From Pseudomonas sp. 7P_10.2_Bac1 (GTDB lineage: Bacteria > Pseudomonadota > Gammaproteobacteria > Pseudomonadales > Pseudomonadaceae), in contig NZ_JANLNV010000010.1 of the NCBI RefSeq assembly GCF_025465935.1, positions 45,233 through 109,232 of the forward strand: a stretch of 64,000 nt of DNA, written 5' to 3'. The translations under genes were made by a program, and so were the position numbers. Below the pieces are notes generated by a model. The model saw nothing but the letters and a program-made list of their open reading frames with translations. It searched no databases and was not told where the DNA came from. Below are positions 8,283-17,875 of the stretch, one piece after another (position 1 is the stretch's first letter; the number at the start of each line of letters is the position of its first letter).

Positions 8283-9827
8283 TTATTTCAAGCCCAGGCG
8301 CTTGGCCATTCGGCCCAGGTTTGCCCGGTCCAGACCCAGTTCACGAGCGGCGCTGGCCCAGTTGTGTTGATGGCGTTCAAGGCAGGCGCTGATCAATTGG
8401 CGTTGGTAGTTTTCTGTGGCCTGGCGCAAGTCGCCGATGATCGGCGGTAACGGTGCTTGCTCTGTCACGACGGGACCGTCCTGGGGCGTCGGCAAGTCCA
8501 GGTCGGCAGCCGTCAGGGTCAGGATGCGCGGTCGGGTCTTGCAATTGCCCAAGGCCTTGAGGGTGCTGCGGCCTATCAAGTGTTCCAGTTCACGTACGTT
8601 GCCCGGCCAGGTGTAATGCAGCAGCGCGGCCTGGGCGTCGGGGCTCAGGCGCAAGCTGCCCAGGCCCATGCGTGAGCGGTTTTGTTCGAGAAAGAAGCCG
8701 CTCAGCAGCAACACATCGCGCCCGCGATCGCGCAGGGCCGGGACGTTGAGTGGGTAGACGCTCAAGCGATGATAGAAGTCGGCGCGATAGCGGCCGCTGC
8801 GCACTTCTTCAGCGAGGTCGCGGTTGGTCGCGGCAATCAGGCGCACATCCACCCGATGCTCCTGGTCCGAGCCCAGGCGCTGCAACTGCCCGCTTTGCAG
8901 CACGCGCAGCAGTTTGGCCTGGACCGTCAGTGACAACTCACCCACTTCGTCCAGAAACAACGTGCCGCCATTGGCCAGTTCAAACTTGCCACGGCGGTCG
9001 CTGGTGGCGCCGGTAAAGGCCCCCCGCACATGGCCGAACAGTTCGCTTTCGACCAGGGTGTCGGGCAAGGCCGCGCAGTTGAGGCTGATCATCGGCTTGT
9101 CGGCGCGCGGGGATGCAGCATGAATGGCCTGAGCGACCAGTTCCTTGCCAACCCCGGTTTCGCCGGTGATCAGCACGGTCAGGTCGCTGTTGCCCACCAA
9201 TGCAATCTCTTCGAGCAAGTGTTTAATGGCTTTGCTCTGGCCAATCAGCTCTTTGTTGGGCAATGAATGGGCTTGGCGATACAGTTCGGCCTTTTGCTGT
9301 TCATCGGCGACACGCAAGGCCAAACGTTCAATGCGCTGGGCCACATTGACCGTGGCAGCCGCCAGACTGGCAAAAGCCTGCAAGGCATCCAGCTCAATAG
9401 GTTCAAAACGTTCAGGGGCCAGTGCATCAAGGGTCAGCAGGCCCCAGGGCCGCTCGTCGACGAACAGCGGGCAACCCATGCAGTCGTGTATCTCCAGGTG
9501 TTCAGCCAACCCGTCGACCAGCCCGTCGTACGGGTCGGGCAGTTCGCAGTCGCTGGGGAAGCGCGTGGGGCCGGGGCCGCGTAGCAGTATTTCAAAGCGC
9601 GGGTGCTCGCTGATTTTAAAGCGCCGGCCCAAGGTATCGAGGCTCAGACCGTCCACGGCCAGCGGCACCAGCCATTCACCCTCGAGGCGCAACAGGGCGG
9701 CCGCATCGCAGGGAAGTACGGCGCGCATGGCTTGTAACAAGCGCCGATAACGTTCGCTTTCGGGCAGTTCGCGTGAAAGGTCCGCGACCAGCGGTAGCAG
9801 GGCAGTGAGGAGTTGTTTTGCAGTCAT
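8283..9827 (-). CDS. norR: Nitric-oxide-responsive sigma-54 activator NorR
   Basis: 514 residues in three parts: an N-terminal GAF domain (about 20-170) that in this family binds NO through a non-haem iron; an AAA+ domain (about 187-425) with Walker A GETGVGKE, the sigma-54-contacting GAFTGA loop and the Walker B segment TLFLDEVGEL; and a Fis-type helix-turn-helix at the C-terminus (ASAARELGLDRANLGRMAKRLG). It is transcribed divergently from hmp, and three GT-N7-AC sites lie in and beside its start. The ATG at 9827 sits inside the first of these sites, so NorR probably represses its own gene while activating hmp. Confidence 0.94.
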   Translation of the reverse strand: MTAKQLLTALLPLVADLSRELPESERYRRLLQAMRAVLPCDAAALLRLEGEWLVPLAVDGLSLDTLGRRFKISEHPRFEILLRGPGPTRFPSDCELPDPYDGLVDGLAEHLEIHDCMGCPLFVDERPWGLLTLDALAPERFEPIELDALQAFASLAAATVNVAQRIERLALRVADEQQKAELYRQAHSLPNKELIGQSKAIKHLLEEIALVGNSDLTVLITGETGVGKELVAQAIHAASPRADKPMISLNCAALPDTLVESELFGHVRGAFTGATSDRRGKFELANGGTLFLDEVGELSLTVQAKLLRVLQSGQLQRLGSDQEHRVDVRLIAATNRDLAEEVRSGRYRADFYHRLSVYPLNVPALRDRGRDVLLLSGFFLEQNRSRMGLGSLRLSPDAQAALLHYTWPGNVRELEHLIGRSTLKALGNCKTRPRILTLTAADLDLPTPQDGPVVTEQAPLPPIIGDLRQATENYQRQLISACLERHQHNWASAARELGLDRANLGRMAKRLGLK

Positions 9828-9833
9828 TTTGAC
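9823..9833. promoter_or_regulatory. NorR site 1 (GT-N7-AC), overlapping the norR start codon
   Basis: GTCATTTTGAC matches the GT-(N7)-AC core described for E. coli NorR and has AGTC/GACC flanks. Lying over the norR initiation codon (9825-9827), it could mediate autorepression. Confidence 0.65.
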
Positions 9834-9841
9834 CTCGTGTA

Positions 9842-9852
9842 GTCGAAGTGAC
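9842..9852. promoter_or_regulatory. NorR site 2 (GT-N7-AC)
   Basis: GTCGAAGTGAC forms the centre of AGTC-N5-GACT, a perfect dyad, 19 bases from site 1. Confidence 0.75.
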
Positions 9853-9867
9853 TATAGATCAGATGCA

Positions 9868-9878
9868 GTCAATATGAC
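9868..9878. promoter_or_regulatory. NorR site 3 (GT-N7-AC)
   Basis: GTCAATATGAC forms the centre of a second AGTC-N5-GACT dyad, 26 bases from site 2. Three sites upstream of a sigma-54 promoter is the arrangement known for the E. coli norVW enhancer. Confidence 0.75.
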
Positions 9879-9918
9879 TATTTGGTTTTTAACTTGCTGA
9901 ATTTAAAAGGTTTTATTG

Positions 9919-9936
9919 TTGGCACGGAAACTGATG
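9919..9936 (+). promoter_or_regulatory. Probable sigma-54 promoter of hmp
   Basis: TTGGCACG (9919-9926) is a perfect -24 element. The -12 position reads CTGA, giving GG-N10-GA rather than the consensus GG-N10-GC, so the -12 box is one base off. Its position 47 bases before the hmp ATG and about 40 bases after NorR site 3 fits NorR-dependent activation. Confidence 0.65.
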
Positions 9937-9982
9937 GTAAAGAGCTAATTAGCTTTTCTCTATGTGCTCAGGAGTCAACCTT

Positions 9983-11155
9983 ATGCTTACTGCTCAAGAT
10001 CGCGCCATCGTTAAATCCACTGTGCCACTGCTCGAAAGTGGTGGTGAGGCGTTGATGACGCATTTCTACCAGATGATGCTCACCGAGTACCCGCAGGTGC
10101 GCCCACTGTTCAATCAGGCCAACCAGGCCAGCGGCGCTCAGCCTCGGGCATTGGCTAATGGCGTACTCATGTATGCCCGTCACATTGACCAACTGGACCA
10201 GTTGGGTGACCTGGTCGCGCGCATTATCAACAAGCACGTTGCGCTGCAAATCCTGCCGGAGCACTACCCGATTGTCGGCAGTTGCTTGCTGCGTGCCATC
10301 GAGGAAGTGCTGGGCAGCGACATTGCGACCCCGCAAGTGTTGGCGGCCTGGGGCGCAGCCTATAACCAACTGGCGGATATTCTGATCGGCGCTGAAGCGG
10401 CCATCTACGACGAAAAGGCCGCCGCACCGGGTGGATGGCGCGGTGCCCGTGCCTTCAAATTGGCGGCCAAAATTGAAGAGAGCGCCGAAATTACCTCGTT
10501 CTACTTCCGCCCAGTCGACCAGCAGCCGATCCTTGAGTTTGAACCCGGCCAGTACATCGGCCTCAAGCTCAACATCGATGGCGAAGAAGTGCGTCGGAAC
10601 TATTCGTTGTCGGCGCTGGCACAAGTGGGCCGCTACCGCATAAGCGTCAAGCGCGAAGCGGGCGGGGTGGTGTCCAACTTCCTGCATGACCGTCTGCAAG
10701 TGGGTGACATCGTGGACCTGTTCCCGCCTGCGGGTGAGTTCACCCTGACCCCAAGTGACAAACCGCTGGTCTTGATCAGTGGCGGGGTGGGCATCACGCC
10801 AACGCTGTCGATGCTGGAGGCCGCGCTGGCCACTCAGCGCCCGATTCGTTTTATCCACTGTGCACGAAATGCCCGGGCGCATGCTTTCCGTGGCTGGATC
10901 GAGGAACTGGCTGCGCAGCATCCTCAGTTGCAGCGTTTCTATTGCTATGAAGAGGCGGATCCGTTGGCTGACCATGTAGGGCTGCTGACGGAGGAAGTCT
11001 TGGGTGGCTGGTTAGGGCAGGAGCGCGATGTCGATGCGTATTTTCTGGGGCCTATAGGCTTTATGGGCGCCGTTAAGCGTCAGCTCAAAGCTTTGGGCGT
11101 ACCTGAGCAGCAAAGTCGCTATGAGTTCTTCGGGCCGGCTGCGGCGCTGGAGTAA
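9983..11155 (+). CDS. hmp: Flavohaemoprotein (nitric oxide dioxygenase)
   Basis: 390 residues, normal for the family. It oxidises NO to nitrate using O2 and NAD(P)H in the cytoplasm. The N-terminal globin domain (about 1-140) contains the proximal His in the MYARHIDQLDQL region and conserved Tyr/Gln residues. The FAD domain has the RRNYSLS flavin-binding motif (about residues 197-203), and the NAD domain has SGGVGITPTLSML. The ATG at 9983 is preceded by GGAG at 9971-9974 and gives the family N-terminus MLTAQDRAIVK; an upstream in-frame ATG at 9962 is less likely. Expression is probably controlled by NorR. Confidence 0.95.
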   Translation: MLTAQDRAIVKSTVPLLESGGEALMTHFYQMMLTEYPQVRPLFNQANQASGAQPRALANGVLMYARHIDQLDQLGDLVARIINKHVALQILPEHYPIVGSCLLRAIEEVLGSDIATPQVLAAWGAAYNQLADILIGAEAAIYDEKAAAPGGWRGARAFKLAAKIEESAEITSFYFRPVDQQPILEFEPGQYIGLKLNIDGEEVRRNYSLSALAQVGRYRISVKREAGGVVSNFLHDRLQVGDIVDLFPPAGEFTLTPSDKPLVLISGGVGITPTLSMLEAALATQRPIRFIHCARNARAHAFRGWIEELAAQHPQLQRFYCYEEADPLADHVGLLTEEVLGGWLGQERDVDAYFLGPIGFMGAVKRQLKALGVPEQQSRYEFFGPAAALE

Positions 11156-11216
11156 GCGGCGGGGTTGAATACGTCGTTGTCGCGATAAAGAGGGGTGCGC
11201 AGGGCCTTGAGATAAG

Positions 11217-11233
11217 GGGTTACTGTGTAACCC
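11217..11233. repeat. Short perfect palindrome in the hmp-dsbB gap
   Basis: GGGTTAC-TGT-GTAACCC is a perfect 7-base inverted repeat with a 3-base loop, 62 bases after the hmp stop. It has no T-tract. It may be an operator or a degenerate extragenic repeat. The rest of 11156-11409 holds the presumed dsbB promoter and nothing else recognised. Confidence 0.4.
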
Positions 11234-11409
11234 TACGCAGCCTTCGCCGGCGACTACGGGTTTATGTGCGACGAGTTAATCATCTATTAATCCTTCTGCG
11301 ACACCTTGCCTGCACAGTTCTCCTACATTCAGGTCGATGTTCTGGGTGTAAACTGCGCGCCTTAGTGGCTGCGGCTTAACTCCAAAATAACCTGGCAAAG
11401 GGAAGCAGG

Positions 11410-11919
11410 ATGACGGATGAAATGATACGACTGAGCCGCGAGAAGCGTTTTTTGGTCTTGCTCGGGGTTATCTGTCTGGCGCTGATTGGTGGCGCTTTGT
11501 ACATGCAGATTGTGCTCGGCGAGGCACCGTGCCCGCTGTGCATCTTGCAACGCTATGCGTTGCTGCTGATCGCAATTTTTGCCTTTATAGGGGCAGCGAT
11601 GCCAACCCGGCGCAGCCTCACGATCTTTGAGGTGCTGGTGGTGCTCAGTGCGATTGGCGGTGTGATCGCGGCGGGGCGTCACGTCTTTATCCTGGCCCAC
11701 CCAGCCGTGAGCTGCGGAATAGACGTGCTGCAACCGATTGTCGACGGCTTGCCGCTGGCCACGGTGTTCCCGCTGGGCTTTCAGGTCGAGGGCTTCTGCT
11801 CGACGCCTTATCCGCCGGTGTTCGGCCTGTCGCTGGCGCAATGGGCGCTGGTGGCGTTTGTGCTGACCAGCGTGCTGGTACCGCTGGGTATTTACCGGAA
11901 CCGCAAAAAACACAGCTAA
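11410..11919 (+). CDS. dsbB: Disulfide bond formation protein B
   Basis: Inner-membrane quinone reductase of 169 residues that reoxidises DsbA. Four membrane helices are visible. The first redox pair is CPLC (about residues 41-44, following EAPCPLCILQRY), and the second periplasmic loop has two Cys about 30 residues apart (AVSCGID and EGFCSTPYP). The gene stands alone between hmp and cyo, with its own terminator just after it. Pseudomonads often encode two DsbB paralogues, and sequence reading does not tell which one this is. Its neighbourhood with a ubiquinol oxidase fits its use of ubiquinone as electron acceptor. Confidence 0.93.
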   Translation: MTDEMIRLSREKRFLVLLGVICLALIGGALYMQIVLGEAPCPLCILQRYALLLIAIFAFIGAAMPTRRSLTIFEVLVVLSAIGGVIAAGRHVFILAHPAVSCGIDVLQPIVDGLPLATVFPLGFQVEGFCSTPYPPVFGLSLAQWALVAFVLTSVLVPLGIYRNRKKHS

Positions 11920-11940
11920 ACCGCCAAGTTTGGCTTGAGC

Positions 11941-11978
11941 CGCCCCGCACTTTTCCTGAAAATGCGGGGCGTTTTTTT
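11941..11978 (+). terminator. Rho-independent terminator of dsbB
   Basis: CGCCCCGCA (11941-11949) pairs with TGCGGGGCG (11963-11971); the loop carries a further TTTT/AAAA pairing, and seven T follow. Confidence 0.9.
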
Positions 11979-12721
11979 GTCCGCGCAAAAATGTCAACAG
12001 GATGTGAATCGACCCACTAAAGTGATAGCTGACTTGTGCGACATATTGTCACGGCAAAAGTGTCGCAGAGGGCGATTTCTGTAGGACAGGTGAGTACGAA
12101 TTACGTTCAGAGCGATTTAGCCGACGAACGTATTTTTTGCGGATCAGATGATTGAAATGACCCGTCGACGTCTCCATGGGAATCGGCTGTAAGCCTCTTT
12201 GCTTGGGCGTTTGGGGCAATTGGTCAGCCCACGTTGTGCGCCAAAAAGGGGCATATCAGTAGCGGGCTTTTGACGTGCTACAGGCACTTTAGTGAGGCAT
12301 ATGTGACCGCAATGGGTAACAATAGTGAGGCATTGTTACTGGAGCCGAGAAGAATTATTTCTGGATGAGACATGGTTTGTAGAGAGCTTCCTAACTACAA
12401 TCGCCTGCACTGAACGTCCAGCCTGCTCGCCTTCGAGCCCAAGCGGGTAGTCGGAGGTCGTCTGGGCAGTTCACAACAGGCGTCACATGCGACTCCCAGG
12501 TACTGGCAACCCTTCTAAGTTCCGCCACAAATGGAATTGTCTGTAGTAAGGCGATTGACCACGTATCGAATAAGAAATCACTGCTAACCCGGGATTGCGT
12601 ATTCACCTGAAGGTGATGAGCAGGCATTTATTCAAGCCCGGAAAAGAGCCAACCCTTGGTAGGGTGAAGTGTTGGCGAAAAAAACCAACTGCATTGTGCA
12701 AGCTGTTTTAGAGGTCGTGAG
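11979..12721. other. Long non-coding stretch upstream of cyoA
   Basis: No convincing gene is seen in 743 bases. It should hold the cyo promoter and a long leader. Two perfect inverted repeats stand out: GTAACAAT (12316-12323) with ATTGTTAC (12332-12339), and TCACCT-GA-AGGTGA (12603-12616). I did not find an Anr-type TTGAT-N4-ATCAA box. The cyoA ribosome site is GAGG at 12711-12714. Confidence 0.6.
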
Positions 12722-13660
12722 ATGACTAAAAAAAGGTACCCCAGACTCCTTGGCTTATTGCCACTTTTCGGCACGTTGCTGCTGGGAGGCTGCAATATGA
12801 CACTGCTTGATCCGGTGGGGCAGGTAGGGATCGAAGAGCGGAATCTGATCATCACTGCAACATTGCTGATGCTCCTGGTCGTGGTCCCGGTCATCTTGAT
12901 GACCCTGATCTTCGCGTGGAAGTATCGCGCGTCGAACAAAAACGCCACCTACGCTCCAAAATGGTCGCACTCCACCAAGATCGAAGTTGTGATCTGGACT
13001 GTGCCAATTCTCATCATCATCGCCCTGGGCGTGATTACCTATAAGTCGACCCACGCGCTGGACCCTTATCGTCCGCTCGAGTCCGACGTCAAGCCGGTCA
13101 CTATTCAAGTGGTGGCACTGGACTGGAAATGGGTGTTCATCTATCCAGAGCAAGGTATCGCTACCGTTAACAAGATCGTGTTCCCAGCCAACACGCCTAT
13201 TAACTTCCGCATTACCTCTGACTCTGTGATGAACTCGTTCTTCATTCCAGGTCTGGGTGGTCAGATCTACGCCATGGCGGGTATGACGACTCAGCTGCAT
13301 TTGATTGCCAACAAAAACGCAGAGATGGACGGCATTTCGGCCAACTACAGCGGCGCTGGCTTCACTGGCATGAAATTCAAGGCGATCGCGACCTCCGAGG
13401 CTGATTTCAACGCCTGGGTAGATGAAGTCAAAGCGTCACCTAAACAGCTTGATAACGCTGAATACGCTGCGTTGGAGAAGCCGAGCGAAAACAACCCTGT
13501 TGAACTCTATTCTTCTGTCACACCAAACCTGTTCCAGCTCATCATCGACAAGTACGAAGGCATGAACCCGGGCAAGTTTGTGAAGCACGAGAAGAAAGAA
13601 GAGTCCGGGACCCAAAGCTTGGACAACACCTCGAATTCAGCTGCCGGGGCAGAGGAGTAA
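12722..13660 (+). CDS. cyoA: Cytochrome bo3 ubiquinol oxidase subunit II
   Basis: 312 residues. A lipoprotein signal ends in LLGGC (Cys about residue 24), followed by two membrane helices (about 41-63 and 90-110) and a periplasmic cupredoxin-fold domain. The CuA cysteine ligands of cytochrome c oxidases are absent, as expected for a quinol oxidase: the stretch after [12 protein letters not shown] lacks a CxxxC. A long low-complexity acidic/Ser tail ends the protein. It is the first gene of cyoABCDE, with 3 bases before cyoB. Confidence 0.95.
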   Translation: MTKKRYPRLLGLLPLFGTLLLGGCNMTLLDPVGQVGIEERNLIITATLLMLLVVVPVILMTLIFAWKYRASNKNATYAPKWSHSTKIEVVIWTVPILIIIALGVITYKSTHALDPYRPLESDVKPVTIQVVALDWKWVFIYPEQGIATVNKIVFPANTPINFRITSDSVMNSFFIPGLGGQIYAMAGMTTQLHLIANKNAEMDGISANYSGAGFTGMKFKAIATSEADFNAWVDEVKASPKQLDNAEYAALEKPSENNPVELYSSVTPNLFQLIIDKYEGMNPGKFVKHEKKEESGTQSLDNTSNSAAGAEE

Positions 13661-13663
13661 ACG

Positions 13664-15688
13664 ATGTTTGGTAAATTAAGTCTGGACGCCATACCGTTCC
13701 ACGAGCCGATAGTGATGGTTACCGTCGCTATGATTCTGCTCGGCGGGTTGGCGCTCGTAGCTGCAATCACGTATTTCAAGAAGTGGAACTACTTGTGGAC
13801 CGAATGGCTGACGTCAGTCGACCACAAGAAAATCGGCGTGATGTACATCATCGTTGCCATGGTCATGCTGCTGCGTGGCTTTGCTGACGCCGTGATGATG
13901 CGTACCCAGTTGGCCATGGCCACCGAGGGTTCGCCTGGCTACCTGCCACCTGAACACTATGACCAGATCTTCACCGCTCACGGTGTGATCATGATCATCT
14001 TCATGGCGATGCCATTCTTCACCGGCCTGATGAACCTTGCAGTGCCGCTGCAGATCGGCGCGCGTGACGTTGCCTATCCGTTCCTGAACTCCCTCAGCTT
14101 CTGGCTGCTGGTGTCCGGCGTGGTACTGGTTAACGTATCGCTGGGCGTCGGCGAGTTCGCCAAAACCGGTTGGGTTGCGTATCCGCCGCTGTCGGGCTTG
14201 CAATACAGTCCTGGCGTGGGTGTGGACTACTACATCTGGGCGCTACAGTTATCAGGGCTAGGTACGACGTTAACCGGGGTCAACTTCCTGGCAACCGTGC
14301 TGAAAATGCGTGCTCCAGGCATGAAACTGATGGACATGCCTATCTTCACCTGGACCTGCACCTGGGCAAACGTCCTGATCGTGGCTTCGTTCCCGATCCT
14401 GACCGCTACCCTGGCACTGCTGACGCTTGACCGTTACCTGGATTTCCACATTTTCACCAACGAACTTGGTGGCAATCCAATGATGTACGTGAACCTGTTC
14501 TGGGCGTGGGGTCACCCTGAGGTGTACATCCTCATCCTGCCAGCGTTCGGTATCTTCTCTGAAGTGGTCTCCACCTTCACGGGCAAACGCCTGTTCGGTC
14601 ACCACTCGATGGTCTACGCCTCTGGCGCGATCTCGGTACTGGGCTTCATGGTTTGGCTGCACCACTTCTTCACCATGGGTTCGGGTGCAAGCGTTAACGC
14701 CTTCTTCGGTCTGGCGACGATGCTGATCTCCATCCCGACGGGTGTGAAGCTATTTAACTGGCTATTCACCATCTACCGTGGTCGTCTGCAATTCACCAGC
14801 CAGATCATGTGGACTCTGGGCTTCATGGTGACTTTCGCCATCGGTGGTATGACCGGCGTACTGCTGGCCATTCCGGGTGCTGACTTCGTTCTGCACAACA
14901 GCCTGTTCGTAATTGCTCACTTCCACAACGTAATCATCGGTGGTGCTGTATTCGGTTACATCGCTGGTTTCGCGTTCTACTTCCCTAAAGCGTTCGGCTT
15001 CAAACTGAACGAGAAGTGGGGCAAAGCTGCATTCTGGTTCTGGATCATCGGCTTCTTCATCGCTTTCATGCCGCTCTACGCACTGGGCTTCATGGGCATG
15101 ACTCGTCGTCTGAACGCCACGACCAACCCTGAGTGGGTGCCTTACCTGTACGTTGCTGCTGTAGGTGCTGCTCTGATTGCTGTGGGTATCGCTTGCCAGT
15201 TGATCCAGCTGTTCGTGTCGGTTCGTGACCGTAACAAGCCAGAAAACCGTTGCGACTTCGGTGACCCGTGGAATGGCCACACCCTGGAATGGTCGACTTC
15301 GTCGCCACCTCCGTTCTACAACTTCGCTGTTGTGCCAACCGTTCACGGTATTGACGCATTCACCGAAGCCAAAGAAGACGGTACTGCTTACAAGGCTCCG
15401 GCCAAGTACGCGCCGATCCACATGCCTAACAACACCGCTACCGGTGTGGTCATGGGTGCACTGCTGACCGTGTTCGGTTTCGCAATGATCTGGCACATCT
15501 GGTGGCTGGCTATCGCGAGCCTGGTGGGTACCGTTGTGTACTTCGTTATCCACGCTGCACGTGATGACCAAGGCTACATGGTGCCGGTGGAAACCATCGA
15601 GCGCATCGAAGCCGAGCAGCACAAGCGTCTGTTGGCCGCCAAAGCAATTCCGGCCGACCGTGTTGAAACCAAGTTGGGACAGGCATAA
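13664..15688 (+). CDS. cyoB: Cytochrome bo3 ubiquinol oxidase subunit I
   Basis: 674 residues, the proton-pumping haem-copper subunit with about 15 membrane helices. Visible motifs: [17 protein letters not shown] (CuB His and cross-linked Tyr), [22 protein letters not shown] (two further CuB His) and [12 protein letters not shown] (haem ligands). It carries both low-spin haem b and high-spin haem o3 and reduces O2 to water with ubiquinol electrons. Codon use is strongly biased, as expected for a highly expressed gene, which also leaves very long false antisense frames. It is followed by cyoC after 3 bases. Confidence 0.97.
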   Translation: MFGKLSLDAIPFHEPIVMVTVAMILLGGLALVAAITYFKKWNYLWTEWLTSVDHKKIGVMYIIVAMVMLLRGFADAVMMRTQLAMATEGSPGYLPPEHYDQIFTAHGVIMIIFMAMPFFTGLMNLAVPLQIGARDVAYPFLNSLSFWLLVSGVVLVNVSLGVGEFAKTGWVAYPPLSGLQYSPGVGVDYYIWALQLSGLGTTLTGVNFLATVLKMRAPGMKLMDMPIFTWTCTWANVLIVASFPILTATLALLTLDRYLDFHIFTNELGGNPMMYVNLFWAWGHPEVYILILPAFGIFSEVVSTFTGKRLFGHHSMVYASGAISVLGFMVWLHHFFTMGSGASVNAFFGLATMLISIPTGVKLFNWLFTIYRGRLQFTSQIMWTLGFMVTFAIGGMTGVLLAIPGADFVLHNSLFVIAHFHNVIIGGAVFGYIAGFAFYFPKAFGFKLNEKWGKAAFWFWIIGFFIAFMPLYALGFMGMTRRLNATTNPEWVPYLYVAAVGAALIAVGIACQLIQLFVSVRDRNKPENRCDFGDPWNGHTLEWSTSSPPPFYNFAVVPTVHGIDAFTEAKEDGTAYKAPAKYAPIHMPNNTATGVVMGALLTVFGFAMIWHIWWLAIASLVGTVVYFVIHAARDDQGYMVPVETIERIEAEQHKRLLAAKAIPADRVETKLGQA

Positions 15689-15691
15689 ACC

Positions 15692-16312
15692 ATGTCGAAC
15701 ATAGCGACCAATGCTGGACACGCCCATGATCATGGGCACGATGACCACCATCACGACGCGGGCGAGACTACCGTATTCGGTTTCTGGCTCTACCTGATGA
15801 CCGACTGCATCATCTTTGCATCGCTCTTCGCGGTATACGCAGTACTGGTGGGTAACGTAGCGGGTGGCCCGTCGGGCCACGACATTTTCGAACTGCCATA
15901 CGTGCTGGGTGAAACCGCACTGCTGCTGTTCAGTTCGATCACGTATGGCTTTGCCATGCTCGCGTTCTACAAAGGCAACAAAGGCGGCGTGCTGGGCTGG
16001 CTGGCCATTACCTTCCTGCTGGGTGCCGGCTTTATCGGCATGGAAATCAACGAGTTCCACCTGTTGATCTCCGAAGGTTACGGTCCACACCGTAGCGGCT
16101 TCCTGTCGGCCTTCTTCACCCTGGTCGGTACCCACGGTCTGCACGTGACCTGCGGTCTGATCTGGATGGCGATCATGATGTATCAGGTCAACCAACACGG
16201 CCTGACTTCGACCAACAAGACGCGTCTGAGCTGCCTGAGCCTGTTCTGGCACTTCCTGGACGTGGTGTGGATCTGCGTATTCACCGTTGTTTACCTGATG
16301 GGGACTCTGTAA
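15692..16312 (+). CDS. cyoC: Cytochrome bo3 ubiquinol oxidase subunit III
   Basis: 206 residues with five membrane helices. The N-terminus is His/Asp-rich ([17 protein letters not shown]), a stretch that could bind metal and is common in pseudomonad CyoC. The core has the subunit III signatures [11 protein letters not shown] and [14 protein letters not shown]. It supports assembly and stability of the oxidase. Its stop codon is directly followed by the cyoD ATG. Confidence 0.95.
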   Translation: MSNIATNAGHAHDHGHDDHHHDAGETTVFGFWLYLMTDCIIFASLFAVYAVLVGNVAGGPSGHDIFELPYVLGETALLLFSSITYGFAMLAFYKGNKGGVLGWLAITFLLGAGFIGMEINEFHLLISEGYGPHRSGFLSAFFTLVGTHGLHVTCGLIWMAIMMYQVNQHGLTSTNKTRLSCLSLFWHFLDVVWICVFTVVYLMGTL

Positions 16313-16639
16313 ATGGCTAACGCACATTCTGACGGCGCGAACCACGGCAGCGTGAAGTCCTACGCAACTGGCTTCATCTTGTCGGTGATCCTGACCGCAA
16401 TTCCGTTCTGGCTGGTGATGAACCCGATCCTGGCCAAATCGACCACGCTGGCGATCGTTCTGTTGACCGCAGTGATCCAGGTTGTTGTTCACCTGGTGTA
16501 CTTCCTGCACATGGACCGTTCCCCAGAGCAACGCAACAGCGTTGCAGCGCTGATCTTCTCGGCGCTGGTTATTGTTCTGCTGGTGGGCTTGTCCCTGTGG
16601 ATTATGTTCAGCATCCACGCTGAAATGATGGCGAAGTGA
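16313..16639 (+). CDS. cyoD: Cytochrome bo3 ubiquinol oxidase subunit IV
   Basis: 108 residues with three membrane helices (about 18-40, 45-65 and 78-100) and the family motif [15 protein letters not shown]. It is an assembly subunit with no cofactor. The start ATG follows the cyoC stop with no gap, so translation is coupled. Confidence 0.94.
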   Translation: MANAHSDGANHGSVKSYATGFILSVILTAIPFWLVMNPILAKSTTLAIVLLTAVIQVVVHLVYFLHMDRSPEQRNSVAALIFSALVIVLLVGLSLWIMFSIHAEMMAK

Positions 16640-16649
16640 GGTAAACCCG

Positions 16650-17537
16650 ATGTCCTTTAAGCACTTTATCCAAATCACCAAACCGGGGATCATTTTCGGT
16701 AACGTGCTTTCTGTGGCAGGCGGGTTCTTCCTGGCCTCGAAGGGGCATTTTGATCTTGCCCTGTTCCTGGCTGCGGTGATTGGCACCTCCTTGGTGGTGG
16801 CGTCCGGTTGTGTGTTTAACAACTGCATCGACCGCGACATCGACATCAAGATGGACCGCACCAAGAACCGCGTACTGGTTCAAGGCCTGATCTCCCCCAA
16901 GGTGGCGTTGGTTTACGCCACCTTGCTGGGGGTTGCAGGGCTTGTGCTGCTGTATCGCGTAGCCAACCCGCTGGCGGCTTTGTTCGCGGCGATTGGCTTC
17001 GTGATCTACGTTGGTTTGTACAGCCTGTACTTTAAGCGCAAGTCGGTTCACGGCACGCTTATCGGCAGTCTGTCGGGTGCAATGCCGCCGGTCATTGGCT
17101 ACGTCGCCGTGAGCAATCACTTCGACATGGCCGCACTGACCTTGCTGGTGATGTTCAGCTTGTGGCAGATGCCGCATTCCTACGCTATCGCGATCTTCCG
17201 CTTCAACGATTACCTGGCTGCATCGATTCCGGTGTTGCCAGTGAAGCGCGGGATCAAAGTGGCCAAGAAGCACATCCTGCTCTACATCCTCGCGTTCCTG
17301 ATCGCGACCCTGATGCTCACTCTCGGCGGTTACGCCGGTATGAGCTACATGGCCGTGGCCGCCGCGATGGGCATGTACTGGCTGTACATGGCGTGGACCG
17401 GCTACAGAGCCGTCGACGACAAGGTGTGGGCACGCAAGCTGTTCGTGTTCTCGATCTTCACCATCACCGCCCTGAGCGTCATGATGTCCCTGGACTTTAA
17501 AGTGCCGACTGAGTTGCTACTGACTTACGCGCACTAA
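16650..17537 (+). CDS. cyoE: Protohaem IX farnesyltransferase (haem O synthase)
   Basis: 295 residues of the UbiA prenyltransferase family with about nine membrane helices. It attaches a farnesyl group to haem B to make haem O for subunit I. The first Asp-rich motif is [18 protein letters not shown] (about residues 52-69), and the second conserved region is [18 protein letters not shown]. It is the last cyo gene and is followed by a strong terminator. Confidence 0.95.
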   Translation: MSFKHFIQITKPGIIFGNVLSVAGGFFLASKGHFDLALFLAAVIGTSLVVASGCVFNNCIDRDIDIKMDRTKNRVLVQGLISPKVALVYATLLGVAGLVLLYRVANPLAALFAAIGFVIYVGLYSLYFKRKSVHGTLIGSLSGAMPPVIGYVAVSNHFDMAALTLLVMFSLWQMPHSYAIAIFRFNDYLAASIPVLPVKRGIKVAKKHILLYILAFLIATLMLTLGGYAGMSYMAVAAAMGMYWLYMAWTGYRAVDDKVWARKLFVFSIFTITALSVMMSLDFKVPTELLLTYAH

Positions 17538-17551
17538 GACCTCCAGACCTG

Positions 17552-17588
17552 AAAAACCCCGCCTTCGAAAGAAGTGCGGGTTTTTTTT
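17552..17588 (+). terminator. Rho-independent terminator of the cyo operon
   Basis: AACCCCGCCTTC (17555-17566) and GAAGTGCGGGTT (17571-17582) form a hairpin with one mismatch, followed by a run of eight T. Confidence 0.88.
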
Positions 17589-17875
17589 ATGGCTGCTGAA
17601 AACCTGCCTGTATTGCCGCAGGTTTAAACGAACCCAACACTCGGAAAGCTACGCAGCCTACAAGCCAAACGGAGCTTCTTTACCGAGTGATTCTGCACCT
17701 CCTCGGCATACTGGCTGGGCGACGGTTGCTGGCGAAATGGCAGTCATCGAACAGCATCCTAAACTCGAGTGCCGACATGACGCCCATCCCGAACCCCCTG
17801 TGGATTTACCTGTTTGTCTTCCTTGTGACTTGCGCACCCAGGTAAGGCGATGCCCGGTGGCTGCGTATCAAGCGC
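17589..17875. other. Degraded stretch upstream of the PAAR remnant
   Basis: No intact gene. In the same frame as the PAAR remnant, 17777-17845 encodes 22 residues (MTPIPNPLWIYLFVFLVTCAPR in two pieces: MTPIPNPLWIY and LFVFLVTCAPR) that look like a signal or membrane segment and end in TAA; there is no ribosome site. It may be the remains of a neighbouring small lipoprotein gene. Confidence 0.4.

Noticed and set aside
12391..12948. Two minus-strand frames in and before cyoA
   Set aside because: No ribosome sites, and the second runs into cyoA; the region is better seen as leader.
14762..16864. 700-codon open frame on the minus strand
   Set aside because: It lies antisense across cyoB, cyoC, cyoD and cyoE, which are certain genes. 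Strong codon bias in these genes leaves the opposite strand free of stops, and the product is rich in His, Gln and Arg with no domain.
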